Part shown: in pieces, positions 51,689 through 63,117 of the stretch
How the letters are laid out: each line of letters opens with the position of its first letter
How positions within the stretch are numbered: position 1 is the stretch's first letter
Source of the DNA: Flaveria trinervia
Lineage: Eukaryota > Streptophyta > Magnoliopsida > Asterales > Asteraceae
Length of the DNA stretch: 64,000 bases
Direction: 5' to 3'
Assembly (NCBI GenBank): GCA_025506515.1
Contig: JACCIX010000873.1
Location: forward strand, 1-64,000
Position numbers and translations under genes: made by a program
Notes under the pieces: generated by a model
Databases searched by the model: none
Seen by the model: the letters and a program-made list of their open reading frames with translations, nothing else
Told to the model about the DNA's origin: nothing

Positions 51689-54600
51689 AGCATAAGGATA
51701 ACCGAAATGACACTTTATATTCGTAAATGAGAATATACACGTAGAGTTTAAACCGTTATAAAACCAAGAACGAGACAATACAATTCACCCTTAAAATCGA
51801 TCCATTCCTTGCTAAACTCATTCAAAACACTGTACCACCATCTTCAAACACTCTAGCGTACAAAATCCAATGTAAAGAATCCAAATACCAACTTTTGATC
51901 CTCATTTTTATTGTTTAGAATCGAGGCAACGATAAATGTTGCAAAAGAACAAGAAAAAGTTCGTATTCACTCAATAACAATCCAAATTTAAATTACCATT
52001 ACGGAATGATGGTAATCAAACTTTATTAATGAAACCAAATGTGTGAACAATGAATAAGAAATCAAACCATGGTCCAAGATTAAAAATTTTTAGATTAACT
52101 TGTATTTTACCCAAATTATGCGAGTATAGATTTTGCAACCTAGTTGTCTCGAAAGCTTAACATCATGAATGGAGAACAAAGTACATACACAAGAATGTTA
52201 AATAGCAGTAGTTCTAGCATGGAGTGTTTTTACTTCACGTAATAATGTGCATTCCTATGTGTATTCGTTTCTTAACACCCTCTTGAACTAATTTAATTAA
52301 ATCCAACATAAGGATAACCGAAATGACACTTATATTCGTAAATGAGAATATACACGTAGAGTTTAAACCGTTATAAAACCAAGCACGAGACAATACAATT
52401 CACCCTTAAAATCGATCCATTCCAAAACCCTCTACCACCATCTTCAAACGCTCTAGCATACAAAATCCAATATAACGAATCCAAATACTAACTTTTGATC
52501 CTCATGTTTCTTGTTTAGAATCGAGGCAACGATAAATGTTGCAAAAGAACAAGAAAAAGTTCGTATTCACTCAATAACATCCAAATTCAAATTACCATTA
52601 TGGAATGACGGTAATCAAACTTTATTAATGAAACTAAATATGTGAACAACGAATAAGAAATCAACCATGGTCCAAGATTAAAATTTTTTTGATTAACTTG
52701 TATTTTACCCAAATTATGCGAGTATAGATTGTGCAACCAAGTTGTCTCGAAAGCTTAACATAATGCATGGAGAACAAAGTACATACACAAGAATATTAAA
52801 TAGCAATACTTCTATCAAGGATTGCTTTTACTTCATGTAACAACGTGCATTCCTATGTGTATTTGTTTCTTAACACCCTCTTGAACTAATTTAATTAAAT
52901 CCAAACATATGGATAACCGAAATGACACTTTAAATTCGTAAATGAAAATATACACGTAGAGTTTAAAGTGCAATAAAACCAAGCACGAGACAATAAAATT
53001 CACCCTTAAAATTGATCTATTCCTTACTAAACTCATTCAAAACGCTCTACCACCATCTTCAAACGCTCTAGCATACAAAATCCAATATAACGAATCCAAA
53101 TAATAACTTTTGATCCTCATGTTTCTTGTTTAGAATCGAGGAATTGATAAATGTTGCAAAAGAAGAAGAAAAAGTTCGTATTCACTCAATAACAATCCAA
53201 ATTCAAATAACCATTATGGAATGATGGTAATCAAACTTTATTAATGAAACCAAATGTGTGAACAATGAATAAGAAATCAAGCCATGGTCCAAGATTAAAA
53301 AATTTTAGATTAACTTGTATTTTACTCAAATTATGCGAGTATAGATTTGTGTAACCTAGTTATCTCAAAAGCTTACCATAATGCATGGAGAACAAAGTAC
53401 ATATAAAAGAATGTTAAATAGCAATACTTCTATCAGGGATTGTTTTTACTTCACGTAACAACGTGCATTCGTGTGTGTATTCGTTTCTTAACACCCTCTT
53501 GAACTAATTTAATTAAATCCTAGCATAAGGATAACCGAAATGACACTTTATATTCGTAAATGAGAATATACACGTAGAGTTTAAACCGTTATAAAACCAA
53601 GCACGAGACAATACAATTCACCCTTAAAATCAATCCATTCCTTGCTAAACTCATTCAAAACACTGTACCACCATCTTCAAACACTCTAGCGTACAAAATC
53701 CAATGTAAAGAATCCAAATACCAAATTTTGATCCTTATTTTTATTGTTTAGAATCGAGGGAACGATAAATGTTGCAAAAGAACAAGAAAAAGTTCGTATT
53801 CACTCAATAACAATCCAAATTTAAATTACCATTACGGAATGATGGTAATCAAACTTTATTAATGAAACCAAATGTGTGAACAATGAATAAGAAATCAAAC
53901 CATGGTCCAAGATTAAAAATTTTTAGATTAACTTGTATTTTACCCAAATTATGCGAGTATAGATTTTGCAACCTAGTTGTCTCGAAAGCTTAACATAATG
54001 AATGGAGAACAAAGTACATACACAAGAATGTTAAATAGCAATACTTCTAGCATGGAGTGTCTTTACTTCACGTAATAATGTGCATTCCTATGTGTATTCG
54101 TTTCTTAACACCCTCTTGAACTAATTTAATTAAATCCAAACATAAGGATAACCGAAATGACACTTTATATTCGTAAATGAGAATATACACGTAGAGTTTA
54201 AACCGTTATAAAACCAAGCACGAGACAATACAATTCACCCTTAAAATCGATCCATTCCAAAACCCTCTACCACCATCTTCAAACGCTCTAGCATACAAAA
54301 TCCAATATAACGAATCCAAATACTAACTTTTGATCCTCATGTTTCTTGTTTAGAATCGAGGCAACGATAAATGTTGCAAAAGAACAAGAAAAAGTTCGTA
54401 TTCACTCAATAACAATCCAAATTCAAATTACCATTATGGAATGATGGTAATCAAACTTTATAAATGAAACTAAATATGTGAACAACGAATAAGAAATCAA
54501 ACCATGGTCCAAGATTAAAATTTTTTTGATTAACTTGTATTTTACCCAAATTATGCGAGTATAGATTGTGCAACCAAGTTGTCTCGAAAGCTTAACATAA

Positions 54601-55180
54601 TGCATGGAGAACAAAGTACATACACAAGAATATTAAATAGCAATACTTCTATCGTGGATTGCTTTTACTTCATGTAAAAACGTGCATTCCTATGTGTATT
54701 TGTTTCTTAACACCCTCTTGAACTAATTCAATTAAATCCAAACATATGGATAACCGAAATGACACTTTAAATTCGTAAATGAAAATATACACGTAGAGTT
54801 TAAAGTGCAATAAAACAAAGCACGAGACAATACAATTCACCCTTAAAATTGATCTATTCCTTACTAAACTCATTCAAAACGCTCTACCACCATCTTCAAA
54901 CGCTCTAGCATACAAAATCCAATATAACGAATCCAAATAATAACTTTTCATCCTCATGTTTCTTTTTTAGAATTGAGGCATCGATAAATGTTGCAAAAGA
55001 AGAAGAAAAAGTTCGTATTCACTCAATAACAATCCAAATTCAAATAACCATTATGGAATGATGGTAATCAAACTTTATTAATGAAACCAAATGTGTGAAC
55101 AATGAATAAGAAATCAAGCCTTGGTCCAAGATTAAAAAATTTTAGATTAACTTGTATTTTACTCAAATTATGCGAGCATA
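51686..55180. repeat. Higher-order block: two copies of a three-monomer unit (~1.84 kb)
   Basis: Unit 1 begins at 51686 and unit 2 at about 53519. Shared rare markers are CTAGCGTACAAAATCC (51852 and 53695), a 15-bp deletion giving CCATTCCAAAACCCTC (52416 and 54251), and TATGTGAACAACGAATAAG (near 52638 and 54475). Similarity drops after about 55180. The first marker recurs once more at 56755. Confidence 0.8.
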
Positions 55181-58100
55181 GATTTGTGCAACCTAGTTGT
55201 CTCGAAAGCTTACCATAATGCATGGAGAACAAAGTACATACACAAGAATGTTAAATAGCAGTAGTTCTAGCATGGAGTGTTTTTACTTCACGTAATAATG
55301 TGCATTCCTATGTGTATTCGTTTCTTAACACCCTCTTGAACTAATTTAATTAAATCCAAACATAAGGATAACCGAAATGACACTTTATCTTCGTAAATGA
55401 GAATATACACGTAGAGTTTAAACTGTTATAAAACAAAGCACAAGACAATACAATTCACCCTTAAAATCGATCCATTCCATGCTAAACTCATTCAAAACGC
55501 TGTACCACCATCTTCAAACGCTCTAGCATACAAAATCCAATATAACGAATCCAAATAATAACTTTTTATCCTCATGTTTCTTGTTTAGAATCGAGGCAAC
55601 GATAAATGTTGCAAAAGAACAAGAAAAAGTTCGTATTCACTCAATAACAATCCAAATTCAAATAACCATTATGGAATGATGGTAATCAAACTTTATTAAT
55701 GAAACCAAATGTGTGAACAATGAATAAGAAATTAAACCATGGTCCCAGATTAAAAAAAATTGGATTAACTTGTATTTTACCCAAATTATGCGATTATAGA
55801 TTGTGCAACCTAGTTGTCTCGAAAGCTTAACATAATTCATGGAGAAAATGTTCATACACAAGAATGTTAAATAGCAATACTTCTAGCACGGAGTGTATTT
55901 ACTTCACGTAATAACGTGCATTCCTATGTGTATTCGTTTCTTAACACCCTCTTGAACTAATTTAATAAATCCAAACATAAGGATAACCGAAATGACACTT
56001 TATATTCGTAAATGTGAATATACACGTAGAGTTTAAACTGTTATAATACCAAGCACGCGTCAATACAATTCACCCTTAAAATCGACCCATTCCTTGCTAA
56101 ACTCATTCAAAACGCTGTACCACCATCTTCAAACGCTCTAGCATACAAAATCCAATATAACGAATCCAAATAATAACTTTTTATCCTCATGTTTCTTTTT
56201 TAGAATCGAGGCAACGATAAATGTTGCAAAAGAACAAGAAAAAGTTCGTATTCACTCAATAACAATCCAAATTCAAATTACCATTATGGAATGATGGTAA
56301 TCAAACTTTATTAATGAAACCAAATGTGTGAACAATGAATAAGAAATCAAGCCATGGTCCAAGATTAAAAAAATTTAGATTAACTTGTATTTTACTCAAA
56401 TTATGCGAGTATAGATTTGTGTAACCTAGTTATCTCGAAAGCTTACCATAATGCATGGAGAACAAAGTACATACAAAAGAATGTTAAATAGCAATACTTC
56501 TATCAGGGATTGTTTTTACTTCACGTAACAACGTGCATTCCTGTGTGCATTCGTTTCTTAACACCCTCTTGAACTAATTTAATTAAATCCAAGCATAAGG
56601 ATAACCGAAATGACACTTTATATTCGTAAATGAGAATATACACGTAGAGTTTAAACCGTTATAAAACCAAGCACGAGACAATACAATTCACCCTTAAAAT
56701 CGATCCATTCCTTGCTAAACTCATTCAAAACACTGTACCACCATCTTCAAACACTCTAGCGTACAAAATCCAATGTAAAGAATCCAAATACCAACTTTTG
56801 ATCCTCATTTTTATTGTTTAGAATCGAGGCAACGATAAATGTTGCAAAAGAACAAGAAAAAGTTCGTATTCACTCAATAACAATCCAATTTAAATTACCA
56901 TTATGGAATGATGGTAATCAAACTTATTAATGAAACCAAATGTGTGAACAATGAATAAGAAATCAAACCATGGTCCAAGATTAAAAATTTTTAGATTAAC
57001 TTGTATTTTACCCAAATTATGCGAGTATAGATTTGTGCAACCTAGTTGTCTCGAAAGCTTAACATAATGAATGGAGAACAAAGTACATACACAGAATGTT
57101 AAATAGCAATACTTCTAGCATGGAGTGTTTTTACTTCACGTAATAATGTGCATTCCTATGTGTATTCGTTTCTTAACACCCTCTTGAACTAATTTAATTA
57201 AATCCAAACATAAGGATAACCGAAATGACACTTTATATTCGTAAATGAGAATATACACGTAGAGTTTAAACCGTTATAAAACCAAGCACGAGACAATACA
57301 ATTCACCCTTAAAATCGATCCATTCCTTGCTAAACTCATTCAAAACGCTGTACCACCATCTTCAAACGCTCTAGCATACAAAATCCAATATAACGAATCC
57401 AAATACTAACTTTTGATCCTCATGTTTCTTGTTTAGAATCGAGGCAACGATAAATGTTGCAAAAGAACAAGAAAAAGTTCGTATTCACTCAATAACAATC
57501 CAATTCAAATTACCATTATGGAATGATGGTAATCAAACTTTATAATGAAACCAAATGTGTGAACAAGGAATAAGAAATAAAACCATGGTCCAAGATTAAA
57601 ATTTTTTTATTTAACTTGTATTTTACCCAAATTATGCGAGTATAGAGTGTGCAACCAAGTTGTCTCGAAAGCTTAACATAATACATGGAGAACAAAGTAC
57701 ACACACAAGAATGTTAAATAGCAATACTTCTATCAAGGATTGCTTTTACTTCATGTAACAACATGCATTCCTATGTGTATTCGTTTCTTAACACCCTCTT
57801 GATGTAACACCCGAATATTTATTATTTTGAAGCAGGTGGCGAAAGAAAAGAAAATAAAGTCCAAAAGTCGAGGGACCAAACTCGCCAACGAAGAAAAGTT
57901 GGGAAATGTGGTGATATATGTAGGGAGAGGGCAGCCCACTCTCCCCACACTCACATTTCAGCTCACAAAGAGGAGAATAGAGAGAAAGAAGGAAAAAAGA
58001 GGAAAAGTGTTGGTTCGGGTCGGTTCAGGTCGCCAAAATCGTCGTGAAGCAAGCCGAGTCGAAGCTCTTGTCATTGTGCTCATTAGGTGAGTTCTAAGAC

Positions 58101-58435
58101 CCCTCTTTTACTTGTTTTCAAACGATTTGGGGCTGGAAAACATCTGAAATCGAGTTTTTCGTATGTGTGTAAGTTGACCCGTTTGTGTATGTGTATGTAT
58201 GTGTATGACACGATTGTGACTTGATTTCTTGCTTGGTTGTGCTTGAATGATGTTATGGTATGCATCCCTAAGGGTTAGGACGGTCGATTTAGGCTTAAAA
58301 TGGGTTTAGATGAGTTTGGAGGCCGAAAACCCTCGGCTGCAGTCGGGTTGAGCTGCACTCTGCACCAGTTAGGGTTAGGCGACCGACTCGAGGCCGAATG
58401 GAGGCCATACGGCCGATTAGGGTGTGATTGGGGTC

Positions 58436-58646
58436 CATTCGCACGATTGGGGTTCATTCGCACGACTGGAGGGCCAGTCGCGTGGGTGTCATGCGACTGA
58501 AAGTCCATTCGCACGACTGAAGGTCCAGTCGCATAGGTGTTCATCCGCATTGTCCATTCGCACGACTGGATGTTCATTCGCATAGGTGTTCATCCGTATT
58601 AGTTCAATCACATGATGTTCAGTCGCATGGAGGCCATGCGACTGAG
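58436..58646 (+). repeat. Degenerate short repeats in the LTR
   Basis: Elements such as CATTCGCACGACTGGA, CAGTCGCATAGGTGTTC and ATGCGACTGA recur several times in both orientations (GCGACTG and CAGTCGC) over about 210 bp. They give imperfect dyads. Their role is unknown. They may be promoter-region repeats of the kind seen in plant LTRs. Confidence 0.7.
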
Positions 58647-59064
58647 GGGTGTCCATACGCCCGAATAGGGCTGTTGAACCCGAGGAAGGTATAGACTAAC
58701 TTCTGACTTTCGAGGGAAAGTGCAGATGTAAGTGTTGATGTAAAGGTTCCCATAAGAGTTTTCTTTAAGATGACGATCGAGGTTTTAGAAAGCATTTGGG
58801 CATGATGAGGGTGATGATGTTGTGTTATGTATGTATGATGTTGCCATGTATGATGTGATGTTGATGCATGTTTATGTTCCTTATGCGATGTATACTATCT
58901 TTCATGTGGCTTTACTTGTTATGATGAATGAACGAAGTATTATGTAACGTAAAGTGAAAGATAAAGGAAGAGGAACATGATGAACGAATGAACGTCTTGC
59001 ACACATCGGATACGGGGTCCCTCTTGGTGATTGACCCCAAATGTAGGACCTCTACCGCTCACCC

Positions 59065-59204
59065 CTAGTACTGTGGCATACGTTTAGCTGTCATTCGTTG
59101 ACTTCGGCCCAGTAGCTAAGACTGACGGTTACTCCTAGTACCGCGGCATACGTTTAGCTGTCATTCGTTGACTTCGGCCCGGTAGCTACGACTACCCGGG
59201 GTGT
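59065..59204 (+). repeat. Two tandem 70-bp repeats in the LTR
   Basis: CTAGTACTGTGGCATACG at 59065 and CTAGTACCGCGGCATACG at 59135 begin two copies that share TTTAGCTGTCATTCGTTGAC and TTCGGCCC. They differ by a few substitutions. Confidence 0.88.
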
Positions 59205-59672
59205 AGCACATGGTATTGGTTCGGGATGATGTCCGATGCGCAAGTAAGGTAATGGAAGAACGAATGAACGAATGAAGAAGATAATAAGATATTATCTATG
59301 TGTACGGATGTGTGATCATGTAAAAGTACGAACGGTTTTATCTGAAGGTAAAGTATGTTTTATTTTAAAAACTAGAACTCACTCAGCAACGCTGACTTTG
59401 ATGTGTTTCCAGTTGGCAGGTAATGATTGCTGAGGATGGCACGAGCGACTACTCAGCCTTTTTGGGATGGCATTCTTTTGATTAATGTTTTTGCATTCTA
59501 ATGCGAACAAACAATTTTGTAATGAATCTTGTATTAGTTTGCAAAAGCATTTACATGGAAATGAAAGTTGTTTTAGTTTTCCGCTGCGATTTATTAAATT
59601 CAAATGTAATTATATGTTTTATGTGCGATGAGAACCTAGCTGTAAGCGTCCCGGGAACGGGGCCTTACAAGT

Positions 59673-59686
59673 TGGTATCAGAGCCA
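59673..59686 (+). other. Primer binding site (initiator tRNA-Met)
   Basis: TGGTATCAGAGCCA, the standard plant site complementary to initiator tRNA-Met, lies three bases after the LTR end. Confidence 0.93.
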
Positions 59687-60018
59687 AAGTTTAAGTGAAA
59701 TGGGTAAATTTTCAGAATAAACCTAATCTTAAACTGAGAATGGGACGGAAAGGGAATGGGATGCCAAACTGAGTAGCTGCGTGCCATCAGGTATTTTCGT
59801 TAAGTTAACCGGTTTTATGTGCGCATGGTATGTGTTATGTGTTATATGTAGATTTAAATACTGGTGTAGTCAGGACAGGTAATACACTGGGTATGAAGAG
59901 TAAAGTAAGTGGCTAATCACAACTGGCCACTGTAATTAGGGACTTACTATACTTGACATAAACTGAGCTGTTCCCTTGAATGACTGTGTTGGTGTTTAAA
60001 TCTTTCAGTGTGCATGTG
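59687..60018 (+). other. Untranslated leader of the second gypsy element
   Basis: The 332-bp stretch between the primer site and the gag ATG has no recognisable coding content. It would include packaging signals by family rule. Confidence 0.6.
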
Positions 60019-60990
60019 ATGGCCGGAGGTAGATCTTCTAAAGCTTCTAGGGGTGGAGGTCACGGTGCTGAACCGCGACCTAAGAGAGGGAGACCCAGAG
60101 TTGAGAGGGTGGTTCGTGAGGAACCAGAGATCCCTCATCCGGAGGGTGGCGACGAAAGCGCCAATCTGAGAGCCTCAGTAAAAGAGGCTGTTGTAGAAGA
60201 AGTACATCAGGTCATGCAGACGATCTTACCGTGTGTGGTGACCGAAGTTATTAAAGCTGTACGAGAAGGGGAAAGGATAGAAAGAAACAGATCCTCTGGG
60301 GAACGCGAACAACCAGAGCCGGAAATGGTTCTATCTGATGATGAAGAGGAAGAAGAAGAGCCTGTGCCAGAGGCAGTGCGAGGATGTAATTATGGGGCTT
60401 TTATGAGATGCAAGCCCCCTACTTTTGATGGAAACGGCACTGCTGCAGCCGCTCACCGGTGGGTGAGGGAAATGGAAGCTGTTCTCGATATCAGCGAGTG
60501 TCGAGAGGACCAAAAGGTGAAGTTTGCTACCCACTCTTTTGTGGATTCAGCTCTGTGTTGGTGGGATAACATTGTCCAAGCAGAGGTAATCGGGCGATCG
60601 GGAGAATGAAATGGCTGAGTTGAAGAAGATGGTGATTGAGGAGTTCTGTCCTCACAGGGAAATGGATAAGTTGGAAAGGGAGTTTTTACAGTTGGAGGCT
60701 GGAACCATGACACACCAGCAGTATACCACCAAGTTTAATGAAATGGCACGGCTTGTGCCTGATCAGGTGACGCCTCTGTCTCGGAAAATTAAGAGGTACA
60801 TTCAGGGTTACCGGTGGATGTTCGTCGGCACATGATCGCCGCCCGGCCAAGCACGTTTACGTCGGTGGTTGATTTGGCAGGGAGGCTGTATGATGAGCGG
60901 GAGGTGGTGGTGACTGAAGCAAGTAAGAAGGGTGGTGGTGATCGGAACTGGAACGGGAAACGGTTGGGTCGGGGTGATGCCCCGGGGTAA
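60019..60990 (+). pseudogene. Ty3/gypsy gag (capsid), frameshifted
   Basis: The ATG at 60019 (MAGGRSSKASRGGGHG) is preferred over the upstream in-frame start at 59980 because it opens the basic, glycine-rich N-terminus. Next come an acidic stretch (LSDDEEEEEEPVPE) and the retrotransposon gag core: PPTFDGNGTAAAAHRWVREM and HSFVDSALCWWDNI. The frame is lost near 60590-60609 and resumes in the frame 60611-60835 (LKKMVIEEFCPHREMDKLE, LEAGTMTHQQYTTKFNEMA). Another shift near 60805 continues the capsid (VDLAGRLYDEREVVV) to about 60990. Gag assembles the particle that holds the RNA. Confidence 0.88.
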
Positions 60991-61004
60991 CACAAAAGGC
61001 ACGG

Positions 61005-61433
61005 GTGGATGAGCGCCGTGTGGTCACATCAAGTGCGGGGTCGAAAAGGTGTGGCAAGTGTGGAAGGGAGCACAGCGGGGAATGTAGGTTTGGGTCAAAC
61101 TTGTGCTTCAAGTGTGGGAAGACAGGGCATATGGCGAAGGATTGCATGTCGAGCAAATGTTTTAACTGTGGGGAAATTGGTCATATGAGCAGAGATTGTA
61201 AGAAGTCGAGGACTGAGGGTTCAGGGGTGAAGAAGACGGGAAGTGATGGACCGCGGGCGAGCGCCAGGGCGTTCACCATGACACAGGAGGAGGCTAGGAT
61301 GGACCCTGACGTTGTGTCCGGTACTTTAGCTTCTGTGTTATTTGATTCGGGTGCTAGTAAGAGTTTTATTTCTGCTGCTTTCTGTGCTAAGCTGCCTGTT
61401 AGTAGTAGACGTGTGATGCGCCCTTTGATGTAG
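61005..61433 (+). pseudogene. Gag zinc knuckles and aspartic protease start
   Basis: The 142-residue frame has three CCHC-like knuckles: C16-C19-H23-C27, C34-C37-H42-C47 (CFKCGKTGHMAKDC) and C52-C55-H60-C65 (CFNCGEIGHMSRDC). The protease begins with VLFDSGASKSFIS, the catalytic DSG starting at 61344. The frame ends at 61433, one base out of phase with the continuing protease. A GTG at 61005 is only the limit of the open frame, since this is internal to the polyprotein. The knuckles bind the element RNA and the protease matures Gag-Pol. Confidence 0.9.
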
Positions 61434-61906
61434 AAACTGCCATAGGTAAGTCTACCAGGATTTCTGAGATGATAGAGAATTGTGATGTGGAACTTGAGGG
61501 TCACAAGTTCCTGTTAGACCGTTTGTGATGACCTTGGGTGGTTTCGATTTGGTTCTTGGGATGGATTGGTTGCGGATTTCGAGGCAAACATTGTGTGTCG
61601 CAAGAAGATGGTTCGGTTGACAGCGCCTGACGGAAGTTTGGTAACGGTTTATGGTGATCGGTTACTACGATTCCGAAGGTGATCTCAATGGCGGTGGCGG
61701 GAAAGTGTATGAGGCGTGGATGTAGCGCCTACTTGGCTTATGTAAAGGATGTGGATACACCAACACCACACTAGCCGATGTACTGGTTGTGTGTGACTTT
61801 CCAGACGTGTTCCCAGAAGACTTATCAGGAGTGCCACCTGACAGAGAATTGAATTTCAGATTGATCTGATACGGGTGCCCAACCTGTTGCCAAGGTACCG
61901 TATCGA
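61434..61906 (+). pseudogene. Protease end and protease-RT linker (multiply shifted)
   Basis: Conserved pieces appear in different frames: the protease flap and C-terminal blocks (VMTLGGFDLVLGMDWL near 61525-61575) and the linker VCDFPDVFPEDLSGVP near 61790-61840. Several small indels break the frame, so no long open frame covers this stretch, but homology is continuous. Confidence 0.78.
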
Positions 61907-63115
61907 TTGGCTCCAACCGAGATGAAAGAGTTGATGGAGCAGCTGCGAGAGCTGCTTGATAAGGGGTTCATTAGACCGAGTATCTCTCCTTGGGGTGCTC
62001 CGGTCCTATTTGTAAAGAAGAAGGATGGTAGTATGAGGATGTGCGTTGATTACCGCGAACTGAACAAGTTGACAGTGAAGAACCGCTACCCCTTATCGAG
62101 GATAGATGATTTGTTCGATCAGCTTCAGGGTGCTAGTTGGTTCTCGAGGATAGATCTTCGATCTGGTTATCATCAGTTGAAGGTGAAAGAGCAAGATATC
62201 CCTAAAACAGCTTTCCGTACGCGCTATGGTCATTACGAGTTTCTTGTCATGTCCTTTGGTTTGACCAACGCGCCAGCTGCTTTTATGGATCTGATGAACC
62301 GTGTGTGTCGGCCTATGTTGGATAAATCAGTGATTGTGTTTATTGATGATATCCTGATTTATTCAAAGAGCGAGATTGAGCATGCCGGTCACATTCGAGA
62401 GGTTCTAGAGACGTTGAGAAGGAAGAAATTGTATGCTAAATTCTCCAAGTGCGCATTTTGGTTGCGCGAAGTTCAGTTTTTGGGTCATGTGCTGAATCCT
62501 GATGGGATTATGGTTGACCCAGCGAAGGTGGAGGCGGTTATGCAATGGAAGTCACCAAAGACGCCATCCGAGATCCGTAGTTTCTTGGGCTTGGCGGGCT
62601 ACTATAGAAGATTCATCCAAGACTTCTCTAAGATTGCTTCTCCACTAACTAAGTTGACCCGAAAGGATGTGAAATTTGTATGGGGTCAAGCTCAAGAGAA
62701 GGCGTTCGAAGAGCTGAAGGCAAGACTGACTCAAGCTCCTGTTCTGTCATTACCCGATGGAAGCAAAGATTTGGTGGTTTATTCTGATGCTTCCTACTCA
62801 GGGTTGGGGTGTGCGTTAATGCAGAGAGGGAAGGTTATAGCCTATGCATCTCGACAGCTAGCAGCCGTGGTCTTTGCATTGAAGATCTGGAGGCACTATC
62901 TTTACGGGACGAAGTGCACCATATTCACCGATCATAAAAGCTTGAAGTATTTCTTTGAGCAAAAGGATCTGAACATGAGGCAGAGGAGATGGTTGGAACT
63001 TATAAAGGATTATGATTGCGAGATCCATTACCATCCGGGCAAAGCTAATGTGGTGGCGGATGCCCTTAGCCGAAAAGAGAGGCCCGAACCGATTCGGTTG
63101 AAAGCTTATCAATAA
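61907..63115 (+). pseudogene. Reverse transcriptase and RNase H with in-frame RNase H deletion
   Basis: One open frame of 402 codons. RT motifs in order: LDKGFIRPSISPWGAPVLFV, MCVDYRELNKLTVKN, IDLRSGYHQLKV, FRTRYGHYEFLVMSFGLTNA and FIDDILIYSKS, with the catalytic Asp pair at 62345-62350. The thumb and connection follow (FLGLAGYYRRFIQDFSKIAS). RNase H has VVYSDASYSGLGC, TDHKSLKYFFEQ and VVADALSRKE. Between SRQL and AAVVFALKIW about 14 residues present in the first gypsy element (KVHEKNYTTHDLEL) are missing, including the catalytic Glu of DLEL; the junction is at 62858-62863. The frame stops at 63113-63115, one shift short of integrase. The apparent first residue at 61907 is a TTG within the polyprotein, not a start. 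Confidence 0.93.
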
Positions 63116-63117
63116 TC

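Larger units (their letters stand above)
42986..57802. repeat. Satellite array, segment 5 (about 24 monomers)
   Basis: In phase with segment 4 through the TTTAG duplication. Nearly all subfamily B. It contains the ~3.23-kb duplicated block at 45223-51688, the three-monomer repeat from 51686, and three rearranged ~780-bp monomers (junctions near 44390, 47020 and 50255). Later monomers (51.7-57.8 kb) show fewer indels than segment 3. It ends at CACCCTCTTGA, 57802, where the second gypsy element begins. No gene seen. Confidence 0.95.
57803..59669 (+). repeat. 5' LTR of the second gypsy element (1867 bp)
   Basis: Starts TGTAACACCCGAATATT and ends GGGGCCTTACA, so TG...CA with TGTAA/TTACA terminal symmetry, followed by the primer site. 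It contains a run of short degenerate repeats (58436-58646), a GT/TATG microsatellite near 58182-58206 and a 70-bp tandem duplication (59065-59204). A TATA-like GATATATGTA at about 57912-57921 is a possible core promoter. Short frames in it (around 57827-58090 and 58275-58583) have no recognisable product. Confidence 0.9.

Noticed and set aside
1835..57081. Recurrent 60-85-residue minus-strand frames in the satellite (for example with VSFRLSICLDLIELVQEGVKK or MHYVKLSRQLGCTNLYSH)
   Set aside because: They repeat because the monomer repeats. Lengths, starts and frames vary with single-base indels, stops are frequent and no start context is kept. Treated as non-coding.
57827..58583. Basic 87-residue plus frame and 102-residue minus frame in the second gypsy LTR
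   Set aside because: Inside the LTR, low-complexity or repeat-driven, with no known domain.
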